Assembly (NCBI GenBank): GCA_000696115.1
Contig: JJOH01000102.1
Coordinates: 1-56,942, forward strand
Length of the DNA stretch: 56,942 nt
Origin: Streptomyces olindensis
GTDB lineage: Bacteria; Actinomycetota; Actinomycetes; Streptomycetales; Streptomycetaceae
Direction of reading: 5' to 3'
In this document: positions 43,784 through 52,266 of the stretch, one piece after another
How positions within the stretch are numbered: the stretch's first letter is position 1
Layout of the letters: each line of letters opens with the position of its first letter
Position numbers and translations under genes: made by a program
The notes under the pieces: generated by a model
Database searches by the model: none
The model's input: only the letters and a program-made list of their open reading frames with translations
What the model was told of the DNA's origin: nothing

Positions 43784-44268
43784 CAGTCGGTTTCTTCGGC
43801 CGGCTCGCAGATCGGGCAGGGGCCCAGCTCACCGCTCGCCACCGGCTTGGAATCGACCGGGACCGCCTCCGCCTTCCCCGCGACCAGCGGGCAGTCCGCG
43901 CGGTGGTACAGCGTGCCGCCCGGCACCATCAGCAGGTCGCCGCTGACCGCGAGCGGCCCCGACACCGCCTGCCCGGTCCCGGTGTCCGCCCGGTCGTCGC
44001 CGGGCCCGGCCGCCACCAGCAGGCCGTACAGCTCCTCCACGCGCGCGGCGGCGACCGAGCCCCGGCCGTGCGCCAGCAGCACCGCCCCGGCGATGATCAG
44101 CGCGGCACCGGGGACCGTGCAGGAGGCCAGGTAGGGCAGCTGCCGTTCGGCGTGGCGCTCGCCGGAGACGCCGTACCAGCCGACGACGCACAGCACCGCG
44201 CCGGCGGCCAGCGCGGCCCAGCCGGCCCACAGGACGGGATGCACGGTCCTCAGTCGGCTTGTCCGCAT
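43783..44268 (-). CDS. Membrane protein with Ada-like C-terminal metal motif
   Basis: This 161-residue protein has two membrane helices (~11-33 and ~49-67) and a soluble C-terminal half. Near the end, LYHRADCPLVAGK and LGPCPICEP give His122, Cys126, Cys151 and Cys154, which resembles the HRxDC...PCxxC zinc-type motif seen in Ada metal-binding-like proteins. It is the first gene of the liv operon on this strand (GGGAG eight bases before ATG 44268) and overlaps the fusion gene by one base. A role as accessory or sensor for the transporter is inferred from position only. Confidence 0.78.
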   Translation of the reverse strand: MRTSRLRTVHPVLWAGWAALAAGAVLCVVGWYGVSGERHAERQLPYLASCTVPGAALIIAGAVLLAHGRGSVAAARVEELYGLLVAAGPGDDRADTGTGQAVSGPLAVSGDLLMVPGGTLYHRADCPLVAGKAEAVPVDSKPVASGELGPCPICEPAEETD

Positions 44269-44414
44269 TCGCTGGCTCCCACACGTCGGTCATGGCTGGG
44301 CACGCGCCTGGCTGCCTGTTCAAGTCCGCCGATCGCTTGCACTATGCCCTGTGGAAGCTGACCCTGAAAGCACCGGGCGCGCATCGCCCGGACCGACACC
44401 CGGTGGTGAGCCAG

Positions 44415-44978
44415 ATGGTTCTCGGCAGCGACCTCAGGCGGGGGAACGCGACGGGGGGCCCGCGCACCGCGGGACGGGGCACGGCGATCACGGCCGCCCT
44501 CGTACTGGCCCTCTTCCCGGCCCTCGCGGCATGCGGCGACGACAACGGCGGCGGAGACGGCGCCACGCCACCCACACCGACCGCGGAGCGCACCACGAGC
44601 GCCCCGGCCAGCGCCCCCGCGGACCGGGCGGCGGCCGAGGCGGAGATCAAGCAGAACTGGCAGAAGTTCTTCGACCCCAAGACCTCCGCCCAGGACAAGG
44701 TCGCCGTCCTGGAGAACGGCGACCGGATGGCCCCCGTCCTGGAGGCCTTCAGCGGTGACGCACGCGGCGGGCAGGTCCAGGCCCAGGTCACCAAGGTCGA
44801 GTTCACCTCGGCGACCGAGGCGGACGTGACGTACACGCTCACCCTGAAGGGCGCCACCGCCCTGCCCGACGCCTCCGGGACGGCCGTGGAGCAGGACGGC
44901 ACCTGGAAGGTGTCCGCCAAGACGCTGTGCGCGCTGGTGCAACTGAGCGGCAATGCGTCGCCGGTACCGGGCTGCTGA
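44415..44978 (+). CDS. MTB12-like lipoprotein
   Basis: This 187-residue lipoprotein has a basic n-region, a hydrophobic core and the lipobox PALAAC (Cys40), then a Gly/Thr/Pro linker. The folded part (AEIKQNWQKFFDPKTSAQDK ... FTSATEADVTYTLTL ... GTWKVSAKTLCALVQLSG) resembles the C-terminal domain of the mycobacterial low-molecular-weight antigen MTB12. ATG 44415 was chosen; GTG 44406 is in frame. It is divergent from the transporter operon and overlaps the next gene by 26 bases, so it is coexpressed with the binding protein. Confidence 0.82.
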   Translation: MVLGSDLRRGNATGGPRTAGRGTAITAALVLALFPALAACGDDNGGGDGATPPTPTAERTTSAPASAPADRAAAEAEIKQNWQKFFDPKTSAQDKVAVLENGDRMAPVLEAFSGDARGGQVQAQVTKVEFTSATEADVTYTLTLKGATALPDASGTAVEQDGTWKVSAKTLCALVQLSGNASPVPGC

Positions 44979-46239
44979 GGCCGTCGCCGCGGCGCTGCTC
45001 CTCGCCCTGAGCGCGGCCTGCGGCAGCCGGCTCCCGGAGAGCGACTTCGAACACGACGACCGCACGCCCGCGCCCCAGGACGCCGCGCCCCTGCGGGTCG
45101 GCATCATCACCAGCGCCACCAGCCCGGTCGGCGGCGCCGCCTTCACCGGCCCGCGCGACGGGGCCAAGGCCTGGTTCGACCGGCTCAACGCGCGCGGGGG
45201 CATCGACGGCCGGCGCGTCGAGGTGCGCCTGTGCGACGACGGCGGCAGCGGCGTCGGCAACAACGAGTGCGTGCACCGACTGGTCGAGGAGGACGAGGTC
45301 GTCGCCCTGGTCGCCACCACCGCCCTCGACTACGCGGGCGCCTCGCGGGTCTCGCGTGCGCGCGTGCCCGACATCGGCGGCCAGCCCATCGGCGCCGCCT
45401 ACGACACCTACCCGCACCTCTACGGCATCTACGGCAGTCTCGCGCCCAGGAACGGCACCACCGGCTGGGACGGCACCCTGTACGGCGGCACCGAGGTCTA
45501 CCGCTACTTCAAGCGTGAGCACGGCGCCCGCACGGCGGCCGTCGTCTCCTACAACCAGTCCGCGTCCGCCGCCTACGCCCGGCTGGTCGAGCGGGGCCTG
45601 CGCGCCGAGGGCTACAAGGTCGTCACCGAACAGGTCGACTTCGCCCTGCCCAACTTCCGCGCCGTCGCCGCCGACCTGAAGGAGCAGGGCGCCGACCTGG
45701 TGTTCGACGCCATCGACGGGCACGGCAACGCCCGGCTCTGCCAGGCCATGGACGAGGTCGGCGCCGACGTCACCGCCAAGGTGACCAACGTGCAGAACTG
45801 GACGTCCACCGTCCCCGACGACTACAAGGACGCCCCGCGCTGCCGCAACGCCCTCTGGGCGACCGGCTCCAGCCGCAACTTCGACGACACCGGTCACCCG
45901 GCCGTACGGGAGTTCCGCGAGGCGACGAAGGACCTGAGGACGCACTCCCAGTGGCAGTTGGAGGGCTGGGCCGCCGCCCGCTGGTTCACCGACGCCGCGC
46001 GGTCCTGCGCGCGGACGGGCATCACGCGCGCGTGCGTCGACGCCTACATGAACCGCAGCCAGGGCTACACCGCCGGCGGCCTGCTCCTCCCCGTCGAGTT
46101 CGCGCGGCTGGCCGAACCGCCGAAGACCGGCGACACCTGTCTCTCGGTGGCCCGCTGGCAGGACGGCAGGGGCTGGGTGAGCCAGGGGGACATGAACCGC
46201 ACCTGCTTCACCGTCCCGCAACTGGCATACCAGCCTTGA
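44953..46239 (+). CDS. LivK-type ABC transporter substrate-binding lipoprotein
   Basis: This 428-residue protein has a signal peptide with lipobox LSAAC (Cys23) and the periplasmic-binding-protein type-1 (Peripla_BP_6) fold of branched-chain amino-acid or amide binding proteins: LRVGIITSATSPVGGAAFTG, DGAKAWFDRLNARGGIDGR and VVSYNQSASAAYARLVERGL. It is encoded on the strand opposite to the LivHMG/LivF genes but next to them, and is the obvious ligand receptor for that importer. ATG 44953 lies inside the end of the upstream lipoprotein gene. The ligand is unknown. Confidence 0.92.
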   Translation: MRRRYRAAEAVAAALLLALSAACGSRLPESDFEHDDRTPAPQDAAPLRVGIITSATSPVGGAAFTGPRDGAKAWFDRLNARGGIDGRRVEVRLCDDGGSGVGNNECVHRLVEEDEVVALVATTALDYAGASRVSRARVPDIGGQPIGAAYDTYPHLYGIYGSLAPRNGTTGWDGTLYGGTEVYRYFKREHGARTAAVVSYNQSASAAYARLVERGLRAEGYKVVTEQVDFALPNFRAVAADLKEQGADLVFDAIDGHGNARLCQAMDEVGADVTAKVTNVQNWTSTVPDDYKDAPRCRNALWATGSSRNFDDTGHPAVREFREATKDLRTHSQWQLEGWAAARWFTDAARSCARTGITRACVDAYMNRSQGYTAGGLLLPVEFARLAEPPKTGDTCLSVARWQDGRGWVSQGDMNRTCFTVPQLAYQP

Positions 46240-46277
46240 GGACAGCGGCTGTCCGCAAGGGCTGGCAGACTCGCCCC

Positions 46278-47318
46278 ATGTTGGAGACCTCGGCACGTCT
46301 GCTGCGTCTGCTGTCCCTGCTCCAGGCCCACCGCGAGTGGTCCGGCCCGGACCTGGCCGAGCGGCTCGGCGTCAGCGCCCGCACCCTGCGCCGGGACGTG
46401 GACCGGCTGCGCGAACTCGGCTACCCGGTCAACGCCAGCCCCGGCACGGGCGGCGGCTACCAGCTGGGCGCGGGCGCCGAACTGCCGCCGCTGCTGCTGG
46501 ACGACGACGAGGCCGTGGCCGTGGCGGTCGGGCTGCGCACGGCCGCCGGGCAGGGCATCGAGGGCATCGGCGAGACCTCCGTCCGGGCCCTCGCCAAGCT
46601 GGAACAGGTGCTGCCCGACCGGCTGCGCCGCCGCGTGGGCGCCCTCAACGCCTTCACCGTGCCCATGCTGCGCGGCCCGGTGCCCTCCGCGGTCGACCCG
46701 GCCGTGCTGACCGAACTCGCCCACCTGTGCCGGGACGCCGAACGGCTGCGCTTCGCGTACGAGGGCCATGACGGCACCTCGTCCCGCCGCACCGTCGAAC
46801 CGCACCGCCTGGTGTGCACCGAGCGCCGCTGGTACCTGGTCGCCTGGGACCTCGACCGGCGGGACTGGCGCACGTTCCGCGTGGACCGCCTCACGCCCAA
46901 GCCGCCGCACGGCCCGCGCTTCGTTCCCCGCGAGCCGCCCGCCGAGGACCTCGCCGCCTACGTCTCCCAGGGCGTCTCCACTCGCGTCTACGCCGCCCAT
47001 GCCGTCGTGCGGCTCCTGGCGCCCCTAAAGGAGGCCGCCGCGCACATCTCGCCCTCCGCCGGAGTGCTGGCGGCCGAGGGCCCGGACACCTGCCTGCTGC
47101 GCTGCGGCGCGGGCAGCCTCGACGTGATGGTCATCCACGTCGTCATGCTGGGCTTCGAGTTCGAGGTGGTGGAGCCGGTCGAGCTGGTCGACGCGATCAG
47201 GAGGACTCGCGACCGGCTTGATGGGGCTCTGGCTCGGGCTGCGCAGTCACCGCCGCGTACTGCGGATGGTGCAGGTCGAACGCCGGTGACTCCGAGCGGA
47301 TCCGGGGCAGCGTCGTGA
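46278..47318 (+). CDS. WYL-domain transcriptional regulator
   Basis: This 346-residue protein has a DeoR-type N-terminal winged helix (RLLRLLSLLQAHREWSGPDLAERLGVSARTLRRDVDRL, ~7-45), a WYL domain (~140-215; FAYEGHDGTSS and RRWYLVAWDLDRRDWRTFRVDRL) and a C-terminal WCX region. Its target may be elsewhere. The C-terminal tail (~310-346, RTADGAGRTPVTPSG) overlaps the ctaD 3' end on the other strand by 122 bp and is probably not conserved. ATG 46278 has no Shine-Dalgarno; CAGACT six bases upstream may be the -10. Confidence 0.92.
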   Translation: MLETSARLLRLLSLLQAHREWSGPDLAERLGVSARTLRRDVDRLRELGYPVNASPGTGGGYQLGAGAELPPLLLDDDEAVAVAVGLRTAAGQGIEGIGETSVRALAKLEQVLPDRLRRRVGALNAFTVPMLRGPVPSAVDPAVLTELAHLCRDAERLRFAYEGHDGTSSRRTVEPHRLVCTERRWYLVAWDLDRRDWRTFRVDRLTPKPPHGPRFVPREPPAEDLAAYVSQGVSTRVYAAHAVVRLLAPLKEAAAHISPSAGVLAAEGPDTCLLRCGAGSLDVMVIHVVMLGFEFEVVEPVELVDAIRRTRDRLDGALARAAQSPPRTADGAGRTPVTPSGSGAAS

Positions 47319-48888
47319 AGTTGTGCCGGGGCGGCGGGCAGGAGGTCGCCCACTCCAGGGAACGTCCGAAGCCCCAGGGGTCGTCGACCTCGACCTTCTC
47401 GCCGTACTTGGCGGTCTTCCACACGTTGTAGAGGAAGGGCAGCGTCGAGATGCCGAGCAGGAACGCGCCGATGGTCGACACGGTGTTGAGCGCCGTGAAG
47501 CCGTCCGCCGCGAGGTAGTCGGCGTAGCGGCGGGGCATGCCCTCGGCGCCCAGCCAGTGCTGCACCAGGAACGTGGTGTGGAAGCCGATGAACAGCGCCC
47601 AGAACTGGATCTTGCCCAGCCGCTCGTCGAGCATCTTCCCGGTGAACTTGGGCCACCAGAAGAAGAACCCGGCGAAGATCGCGAAGACGACGGTGCCGAA
47701 GACGACGTAGTGGAAGTGCGCGACCACGAAGTACGTGTCCGTCACGTGGAAGTCCAGCGGCGGCGACGCCAGGATCACCCCGGTCAGCCCGCCGAACAGG
47801 AACGTCACCAGGAAGCCCGTCGCCCACAGCATCGGCGTCTCGAAGGACAGCGAGCCCTTGAGCATGGTGCCGGTCCAGTTGAAGAACTTCACGCCGGTCG
47901 GCACCGCGATCAGGAAGCTCATGAAGGAGAAGAACGGCAGCAGCACCGCGCCCGTGGCGAACATGTGGTGCGCCCACACGATCATCGACAGGCCGGTGAT
48001 CGCCATCGTGGCGCCGACCAGCGTCAGATAGCCGAACATCGGCTTGCGGCTGAAGACCGGGATGATCTCCGTGATGATGCCGAAGAACGGCAGGGCGATG
48101 ATGTACACCTCGGGATGCCCGAAGAACCAGAACAGGTGCTGCCACAGGATCGCCCCGCCGTTGGCCGCGTCGAAGACCTGCGAGCCGAACCGCCGGTCCG
48201 CCTCCAGCACCAGCAGCGCGGCCGCCAGCACCGGGAACGCCATCAGGATCAGGATCGACGTGAACAGCGTGTTCCAGGTGAAGATCGGCATCCGGAACAT
48301 CGTCATGCCGGGGGCGCGCATCCCGATGATCGTGGTGATGAAGTTGACCGCGCCGAGGATCGTGCCGAAGCCCGACAGCGCCAGACCCATGATCCACAGA
48401 TCGGCCCCGATACCCGGCGTGCGCTCCGCGCTGTTCAGCGGCGCGTAGGCGAACCAGCCGAAGTCGGCCGGGCCCGACGGCACCAGCAGCGAGCCGAGCA
48501 CGATCAGCCCGCCGAACAGGAACAGCCAGTACGAGAACATGTTGAGCCGCGGGAAGGCGACGTCGGGCGCGCCGATCTGCAACGGCATCAGCTCGTTCGC
48601 GAAGCCCGCGAAGGTCGGCGTGGCGAACAGCAGCAGCATGATCGTGCCGTGCATCGTGAACAGCTGGTTGAACTGCTGGTTGTCGATGATCTGCAGCCCC
48701 GGACGGGCCAGCTCGGCCCGCATCAGCAGCGCCATCACGCCGGCGACCAGGAAGAACACGAACGACGTGATCAGGTAGAGATGGCCGATCTTCTTGTGGT
48801 CCGTCGTCGTCAGCCAGTCGACCACCACCCGCCCGTGCCGCTTCCTCGGCGCGGGCCGCGCCGCCGCCTGTACGGTCTGCGTCCCCAT
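47197..48888 (-). CDS. ctaD: Cytochrome c oxidase subunit I
   Basis: This 563-residue, twelve-helix protein is the catalytic core of an aa3-type oxidase. Heme a and a3/CuB ligands are visible: QLFTMHGTIML (heme a His), FWFFGHPEVYI (CuB His with the cross-linked Tyr), WAHHMF (CuB His pair) and VVAHFHYVV (a3 and a His). The C-terminus includes EWATSCPPPRHNF typical of actinobacteria. No ctaC, ctaE, ctaF or qcr genes are nearby, so it is an orphan or second copy that must use subunits encoded elsewhere. The 3' end overlaps the convergent WYL gene. ATG 48888 follows AAGGGG. Confidence 0.96.
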   Translation of the reverse strand: MGTQTVQAAARPAPRKRHGRVVVDWLTTTDHKKIGHLYLITSFVFFLVAGVMALLMRAELARPGLQIIDNQQFNQLFTMHGTIMLLLFATPTFAGFANELMPLQIGAPDVAFPRLNMFSYWLFLFGGLIVLGSLLVPSGPADFGWFAYAPLNSAERTPGIGADLWIMGLALSGFGTILGAVNFITTIIGMRAPGMTMFRMPIFTWNTLFTSILILMAFPVLAAALLVLEADRRFGSQVFDAANGGAILWQHLFWFFGHPEVYIIALPFFGIITEIIPVFSRKPMFGYLTLVGATMAITGLSMIVWAHHMFATGAVLLPFFSFMSFLIAVPTGVKFFNWTGTMLKGSLSFETPMLWATGFLVTFLFGGLTGVILASPPLDFHVTDTYFVVAHFHYVVFGTVVFAIFAGFFFWWPKFTGKMLDERLGKIQFWALFIGFHTTFLVQHWLGAEGMPRRYADYLAADGFTALNTVSTIGAFLLGISTLPFLYNVWKTAKYGEKVEVDDPWGFGRSLEWATSCPPPRHNFTTLPRIRSESPAFDLHHPQYAAVTAQPEPEPHQAGRESS

Positions 48889-49083
48889 CGCTCGCTCGCC
48901 CCTTCGCTCATCGCGTACCGGGCCCGCCGAAGCCCGCGCCACACGTACCCGCGAGCCCCCGTCATGATGCTCGCGTCACCGCGGGCTCCGACAGGGGGCG
49001 TACCGGCCTCTTCACGCCTAAGTCCTGCATTTCCGGTGCGGCGTACGGCCCCGCGGACCCGGTGCGGGACCGGAATGGAACGA

Positions 49084-49112
49084 GCCCCGGGCGAACCTCT
49101 CCCGGGCCTTTT
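49084..49112 (+). terminator. Orphan terminator-like hairpin
   Basis: CCCGGG (49086-49091) pairs with CCCGGG (49101-49106) around nine bases and is followed by CCTTTT. No protein gene ends just before it on the plus strand, so it could end a small RNA or be accidental. Confidence 0.3.
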
Positions 49113-49305
49113 CGACGGGCTTTTCCATCAGCTCATGCGGCAGCCGGGAATTACGATCGAATGCCTGCGGAAGGCCTACGGAACCGCTCGTCCGTGTGAC
49201 CGGCACGCCACGAAACACCTGTCGTGATCTTGTGACAGAAGCGTGACAGGAGACGGACGGTGACCGTCTCGCCGCCCCGGACTTCCCCGGTCGCCGGGCA
49301 GGACA

Positions 49306-49311
49306 TAGCGT
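49306..49311 (+). promoter_or_regulatory. Candidate -10 (TAGCGT) for leaderless I78-like gene
   Basis: TAGCGT is followed by six bases and ATG 49318, with no Shine-Dalgarno, so the transcript likely begins at the start codon. Confidence 0.5.
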
Positions 49312-49317
49312 GGCCGC

Positions 49318-49533
49318 ATGGCACCGATTCCGACACCTTCCGCGGAACCCGACGACAGCCCGGACACCTATGTCGGCCTGGCGGCCGACCGGGCCGAACG
49401 CCTGGCGCGCGAGCGCGGCTGGGCGACGGTGCGCGCGCTGCCGCCGGGGGCGATCATCACGATGGAGTACCGCGTGGGCCGGCTGAACTTCGAGGTGAGG
49501 GGCGGCCGGGTGGCGCGGGCCTGGAAGGGCTGA
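49318..49533 (+). CDS. I78-family peptidase-inhibitor-like small protein
   Basis: This 71-residue protein matches the I78 inhibitor pattern: VGLAADRAERLARERGW, then VRALPPGAIITMEYRVGRLNFEV and a final GGRVARAWKG. I78 members (for example fungal elastase inhibitors) block serine proteases, but this one has no signal peptide and lacks the usual cysteines, so its target would be cytoplasmic or its role different. It is a single-gene unit with its own promoter and terminator. Confidence 0.82.
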   Translation: MAPIPTPSAEPDDSPDTYVGLAADRAERLARERGWATVRALPPGAIITMEYRVGRLNFEVRGGRVARAWKG

Positions 49534-49540
49534 AGACACG

Positions 49541-49579
49541 GCGAAGGCCCCGGTCCCGCTCGGGAACCGGGGCCTTCGC
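49541..49579. terminator. Terminator between I78-like gene and PAP2 gene
   Basis: GCGAAGGCCCCGGT pairs with ACCGGGGCCTTCGC around a short CCCGCTCGGG core. It lies seven bases after the I78-like stop and before the convergent PAP2 gene. Confidence 0.88.
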
Positions 49580-49623
49580 CCTGCCTGGCCGGGTGTGCGC
49601 ACCGACCCGGTCGTCCGCCGTGG

Positions 49624-50619
49624 TCAGCCGCCCGTGAGCGGTCGGGCCGAAGAGGTCGAGCCGCGCGGATGCCGCTCCGGCTGTGGCGGCCGGCGGCTGC
49701 CGGCCGGGGTGATCGGCGTGCGTTCCGAGCGGGCCGTGTGCGGGCCCGGCGCCAGGTAGACCGGGGCCCGGGGCGAGCGGGCGGCGACGTCCTCCCGGTC
49801 GGCGGGCAGCGGCGTGACCACCACGGGCGGGGTGCTGACCGGGGCGGTCGCGGCACGGCTCCGGCGCTCCCGCCAGCGGTCGCGCAGGTCGAAGATGCGC
49901 TCCTCGGACCGGGCGATGAGCGGCTCGAACCAGGGCAGGGCGAGCAGGATCAGCAGGCCGGCGGCCCAGCCGAGCAGCACATCGCTCAGCCAGTGCGTAC
50001 CGAGGTAGACGGTGGCCATGCCCACGCCGAGCGAGGTCACGGCGGACACGGCGGACAGCCAGCGGCGCGCTCTCGGGGTGGAGGCCAGATAGGCCAGGAT
50101 TCCCCAGGTCACCACGGCGTTGGCGGTGTGACCGCTCGGAAATATATCGCCGCCGCGCCACATCTCGTTCGAGCCGATCACGGTCGCGTAGTGCGGTCCC
50201 AGGCGGCCCATGCCGTACTTGGCGGCGCCGACCGTCACGTTCAGCAGCAGCAGCGAGACGCCGAGGGCGAGCAGCGGGCGCAGGGTGTGCTGACGCCAGG
50301 AGCGCCACCCCAGCCAGGCCGCGACCATCACGGCGGTCGGGCCGCGCTGGCCGAGCACCACGTAGTAGTCGACGAACCAGTGGATCTCCGACCACTGCTG
50401 GTACGGCCGGAAGAACATGACCTGCCAGTCGAGCCGGACCAGCCAGGACGTGATGATCACGGCCCACACGATCGCCCCGTAGAAGGCCAGGGTCGCCGCG
50501 AAGAGCACGATGCGGTGCCTGCTCATCTTCGGCACATCGATGTGGGCCGGTCGTTCCGGCTCACGGTCCAGCCGGGCGAACACCCGGTCCAGACGGGTGA
50601 GCTTCGGTTCGGTACGCAC
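49624..50619 (-). CDS. PAP2-superfamily membrane phosphatase
   Basis: This 331-residue protein has about six membrane helices and the three phosphatase motifs: KYGMGRLGP, FPSGHTANAV and YLGTHWLSDVLLGW, in type-2 phosphatidic-acid-phosphatase order. It likely dephosphorylates a lipid pyrophosphate or phosphatidic acid at the outer membrane face. The last ~90 residues are Pro/Arg/Thr-rich and probably disordered in the cytoplasm. GTG 50619 gives the start RTEPKLTRLDRVFARLD; it lacks a Shine-Dalgarno and follows TAACGT by seven bases. Confidence 0.9.
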   Translation of the reverse strand: MRTEPKLTRLDRVFARLDREPERPAHIDVPKMSRHRIVLFAATLAFYGAIVWAVIITSWLVRLDWQVMFFRPYQQWSEIHWFVDYYVVLGQRGPTAVMVAAWLGWRSWRQHTLRPLLALGVSLLLLNVTVGAAKYGMGRLGPHYATVIGSNEMWRGGDIFPSGHTANAVVTWGILAYLASTPRARRWLSAVSAVTSLGVGMATVYLGTHWLSDVLLGWAAGLLILLALPWFEPLIARSEERIFDLRDRWRERRSRAATAPVSTPPVVVTPLPADREDVAARSPRAPVYLAPGPHTARSERTPITPAGSRRPPQPERHPRGSTSSARPLTGG

Positions 50620-50626
50620 CCAATCG

Positions 50627-50632
50627 ACGTTA
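50627..50632 (-). promoter_or_regulatory. Candidate -10 (TAACGT) for leaderless PAP2 mRNA
   Basis: On the minus strand TAACGT is followed by seven bases and GTG 50619. No good -35 was found. Confidence 0.4.
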
Positions 50633-50687
50633 CAGCGAGTGAGCTCAGATCCCGGTCGAATCAACGGCTTTGTGATGACGATGTGAT

Positions 50688-50815
50688 GTGGGATTCCTCT
50701 CAGGAGGAGGTTTATTTCCAGCGAATCTGCAATCGTCGGGCGCTGTGGCCTTCAATTCCTTTGATCATTCCGGAGGCGGGTTTTATTGCGCTTTTGAATT
50801 CGTTCACCGGAGCAT
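50688..50815. other. AT-rich patch between two membrane-enzyme genes
   Basis: The segment contains GGTTTATTTCCAGCG, TTTTATTGCGCTTTTGAATTC and similar tracts, well below the local GC level. It has no terminator-like hairpin and no gene that I trust. It may be promoter-like or the remnant of lost sequence. Confidence 0.6.
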
Positions 50816-50846
50816 GGGCCGGAATTCTCCCGGCGCTCACAGCGGG

Positions 50847-52004
50847 TCAGGGTGGACCGGAGCCGTTCAGCCAGAACCCCCCGTACACCGCCGAGACGAC
50901 CGCCACGGGCCCGAGCACCCACGCCGACCTGCGGATACTCAGTTTCGCCAGGGCCAGGGCGAGCGGCAGCAGCAACGGGAAGGCGGGCATCAGCAGGCGC
51001 GGTTTCGAGCCGAAGTAGCTCGACGCGCACAGGGCGAGGGCGGTGACGACGCCGGTGTAGACCAGCAACGGGAGCGGCTGGCGCTGACGTACGCCGACCG
51101 CATACAGCCAGATGACTGACGCGACCCCGAGGACCAGCCCCGCGCCGGCCAGGGCCGAGGGGAACGACGTGAACTTTTCGGCGACGAACCGGGCGAAGGC
51201 GTAACCGCCGTCGAAGCCGTTGCGCCAGCCGGCCTGGACGTCGAGATAACCCAGCGGGCCCTTGCCCGTGCGGTGGCCGACCCAGAGCACGTACCCGGCG
51301 GTGCCGAGGGGGGCGAGGAGCATGCTGGCGGCGCGTGCCGTGCCGCTCGCACCGTCCGTGCGCCGGTCCCGCGCGAACGAGGCCACGGCCGCCACCCACA
51401 CCGCCGCCACCACGGCCATCCCCACCGGACGGGTCAGTCCCGCCGCCAGGGCCAGCGCGCCCGCCGTCACCCAGCGGCCGGTCAGCACCGCGTACAGCGA
51501 CCACGCGGCGAGCGCCGTGAACAGCGACTCGCTGTACGCCATCGACTGCACGATCCCGACCGGCAGAACGGCCCAGAGCAGCACCGCGCACACCCCGGCC
51601 CGGCGGCCGTAGACGTGGTCCGCCACCGCGAAGATCCCCCACGCCGCGGCGAGCGAGGCGAAGAGGCTGACGAGGAAACCCCCGTCCGCGTACGACAACG
51701 GGGACACCGCGGCCACCAGCCGCTCCAGCCACGGCAGCAGCGGGAAGAACGCGAGGTTCGAGTGCACGTCCCCGTTGGCCAGCCGCACCTCGTAGCCGTA
51801 GCCGAGGTCCGCGACCCTGGTGTACCAGAGCGCGTCCCAGCGGGCGGTCAGCAGCGTGTACGCGCTCTTGTCCCGCGCCGCGCTCCACAGGGCCAGTGTG
51901 ATCAGGCCCAGGGCGCGTACGGCCGCGTACCCGAGGAGCGCCGGGGCCGCCCGGCGCAGCGCCCCGGCGCGGGACGGGGCCGCGCGCGTCTCAAGATCGG
52001 TCAC
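50847..52004 (-). CDS. PIG-V-type mannosyltransferase-like membrane protein (GT-C)
   Basis: This 385-residue protein has about ten membrane helices and a GT-C layout. The N-terminal ARWDALWYTRVADLGYGY loop and FFPLLPWLERLV segment match the PIG-V/COG5542 mannosyltransferase family, which uses polyprenyl-phosphate sugars outside the membrane. The acceptor is unknown. GTG 52004 gives TDLETRAAPSR and sits seven bases after GATAAT, so the message is probably leaderless. The ~227-bp gap to the PAP2 start is AT-rich. Confidence 0.85.
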   Translation of the reverse strand: MTDLETRAAPSRAGALRRAAPALLGYAAVRALGLITLALWSAARDKSAYTLLTARWDALWYTRVADLGYGYEVRLANGDVHSNLAFFPLLPWLERLVAAVSPLSYADGGFLVSLFASLAAAWGIFAVADHVYGRRAGVCAVLLWAVLPVGIVQSMAYSESLFTALAAWSLYAVLTGRWVTAGALALAAGLTRPVGMAVVAAVWVAAVASFARDRRTDGASGTARAASMLLAPLGTAGYVLWVGHRTGKGPLGYLDVQAGWRNGFDGGYAFARFVAEKFTSFPSALAGAGLVLGVASVIWLYAVGVRQRQPLPLLVYTGVVTALALCASSYFGSKPRLLMPAFPLLLPLALALAKLSIRRSAWVLGPVAVVSAVYGGFWLNGSGPP

Positions 52005-52011
52005 GGGCCCG

Positions 52012-52017
52012 ATTATC
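52012..52017 (-). promoter_or_regulatory. Candidate -10 (GATAAT) for leaderless mannosyltransferase mRNA
   Basis: On the minus strand GATAAT (five of six to TATAAT) is followed by seven bases and GTG 52004. Confidence 0.5.
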
Positions 52018-52266
52018 GACCGGGGCGGGAACCGGCCGGTCGGCCGGGGCGTGGTCGACGAGGGGATGAGTGACGTACGCCACATCCCCCGTCCGAAGCT
52101 GTGAGAGGTCCGCCACTGGGCTCCGGCGCGGACTCGCGTACTCTGACGTGTCACTCGCTTTTCGTTTGCGCGGGCCGGGGACCACCGCTCCTCCCCGGCC
52201 GAGTCGCGGGGGCGTCCCCCACCCCGTGAGCCCGCCGATCGCGAGGAACATCTTGGAGGTACGTAC

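Larger units (their letters stand above)
48889..49317. other. 429-bp gap between ctaD and the I78-like gene
   Basis: No gene is seen. It holds an isolated terminator-like hairpin at about 49084-49112, and the -10 (TAGCGT) of the next gene at 49306. An AT-richer stretch runs from about 49120 to 49250. Confidence 0.55.

Noticed and set aside
49018..49602. 194-codon minus-strand ORF in the ctaD-I78 gap
   Set aside because: It runs across the I78-like gene and its terminator and has no conserved motif.
50688..51018. 110-codon plus-strand ORF starting MWDSSQEEVYFQR
   Set aside because: Its first third looks protein-like because the DNA is AT-rich, but two thirds lie antisense to the mannosyltransferase and no family is recognised.
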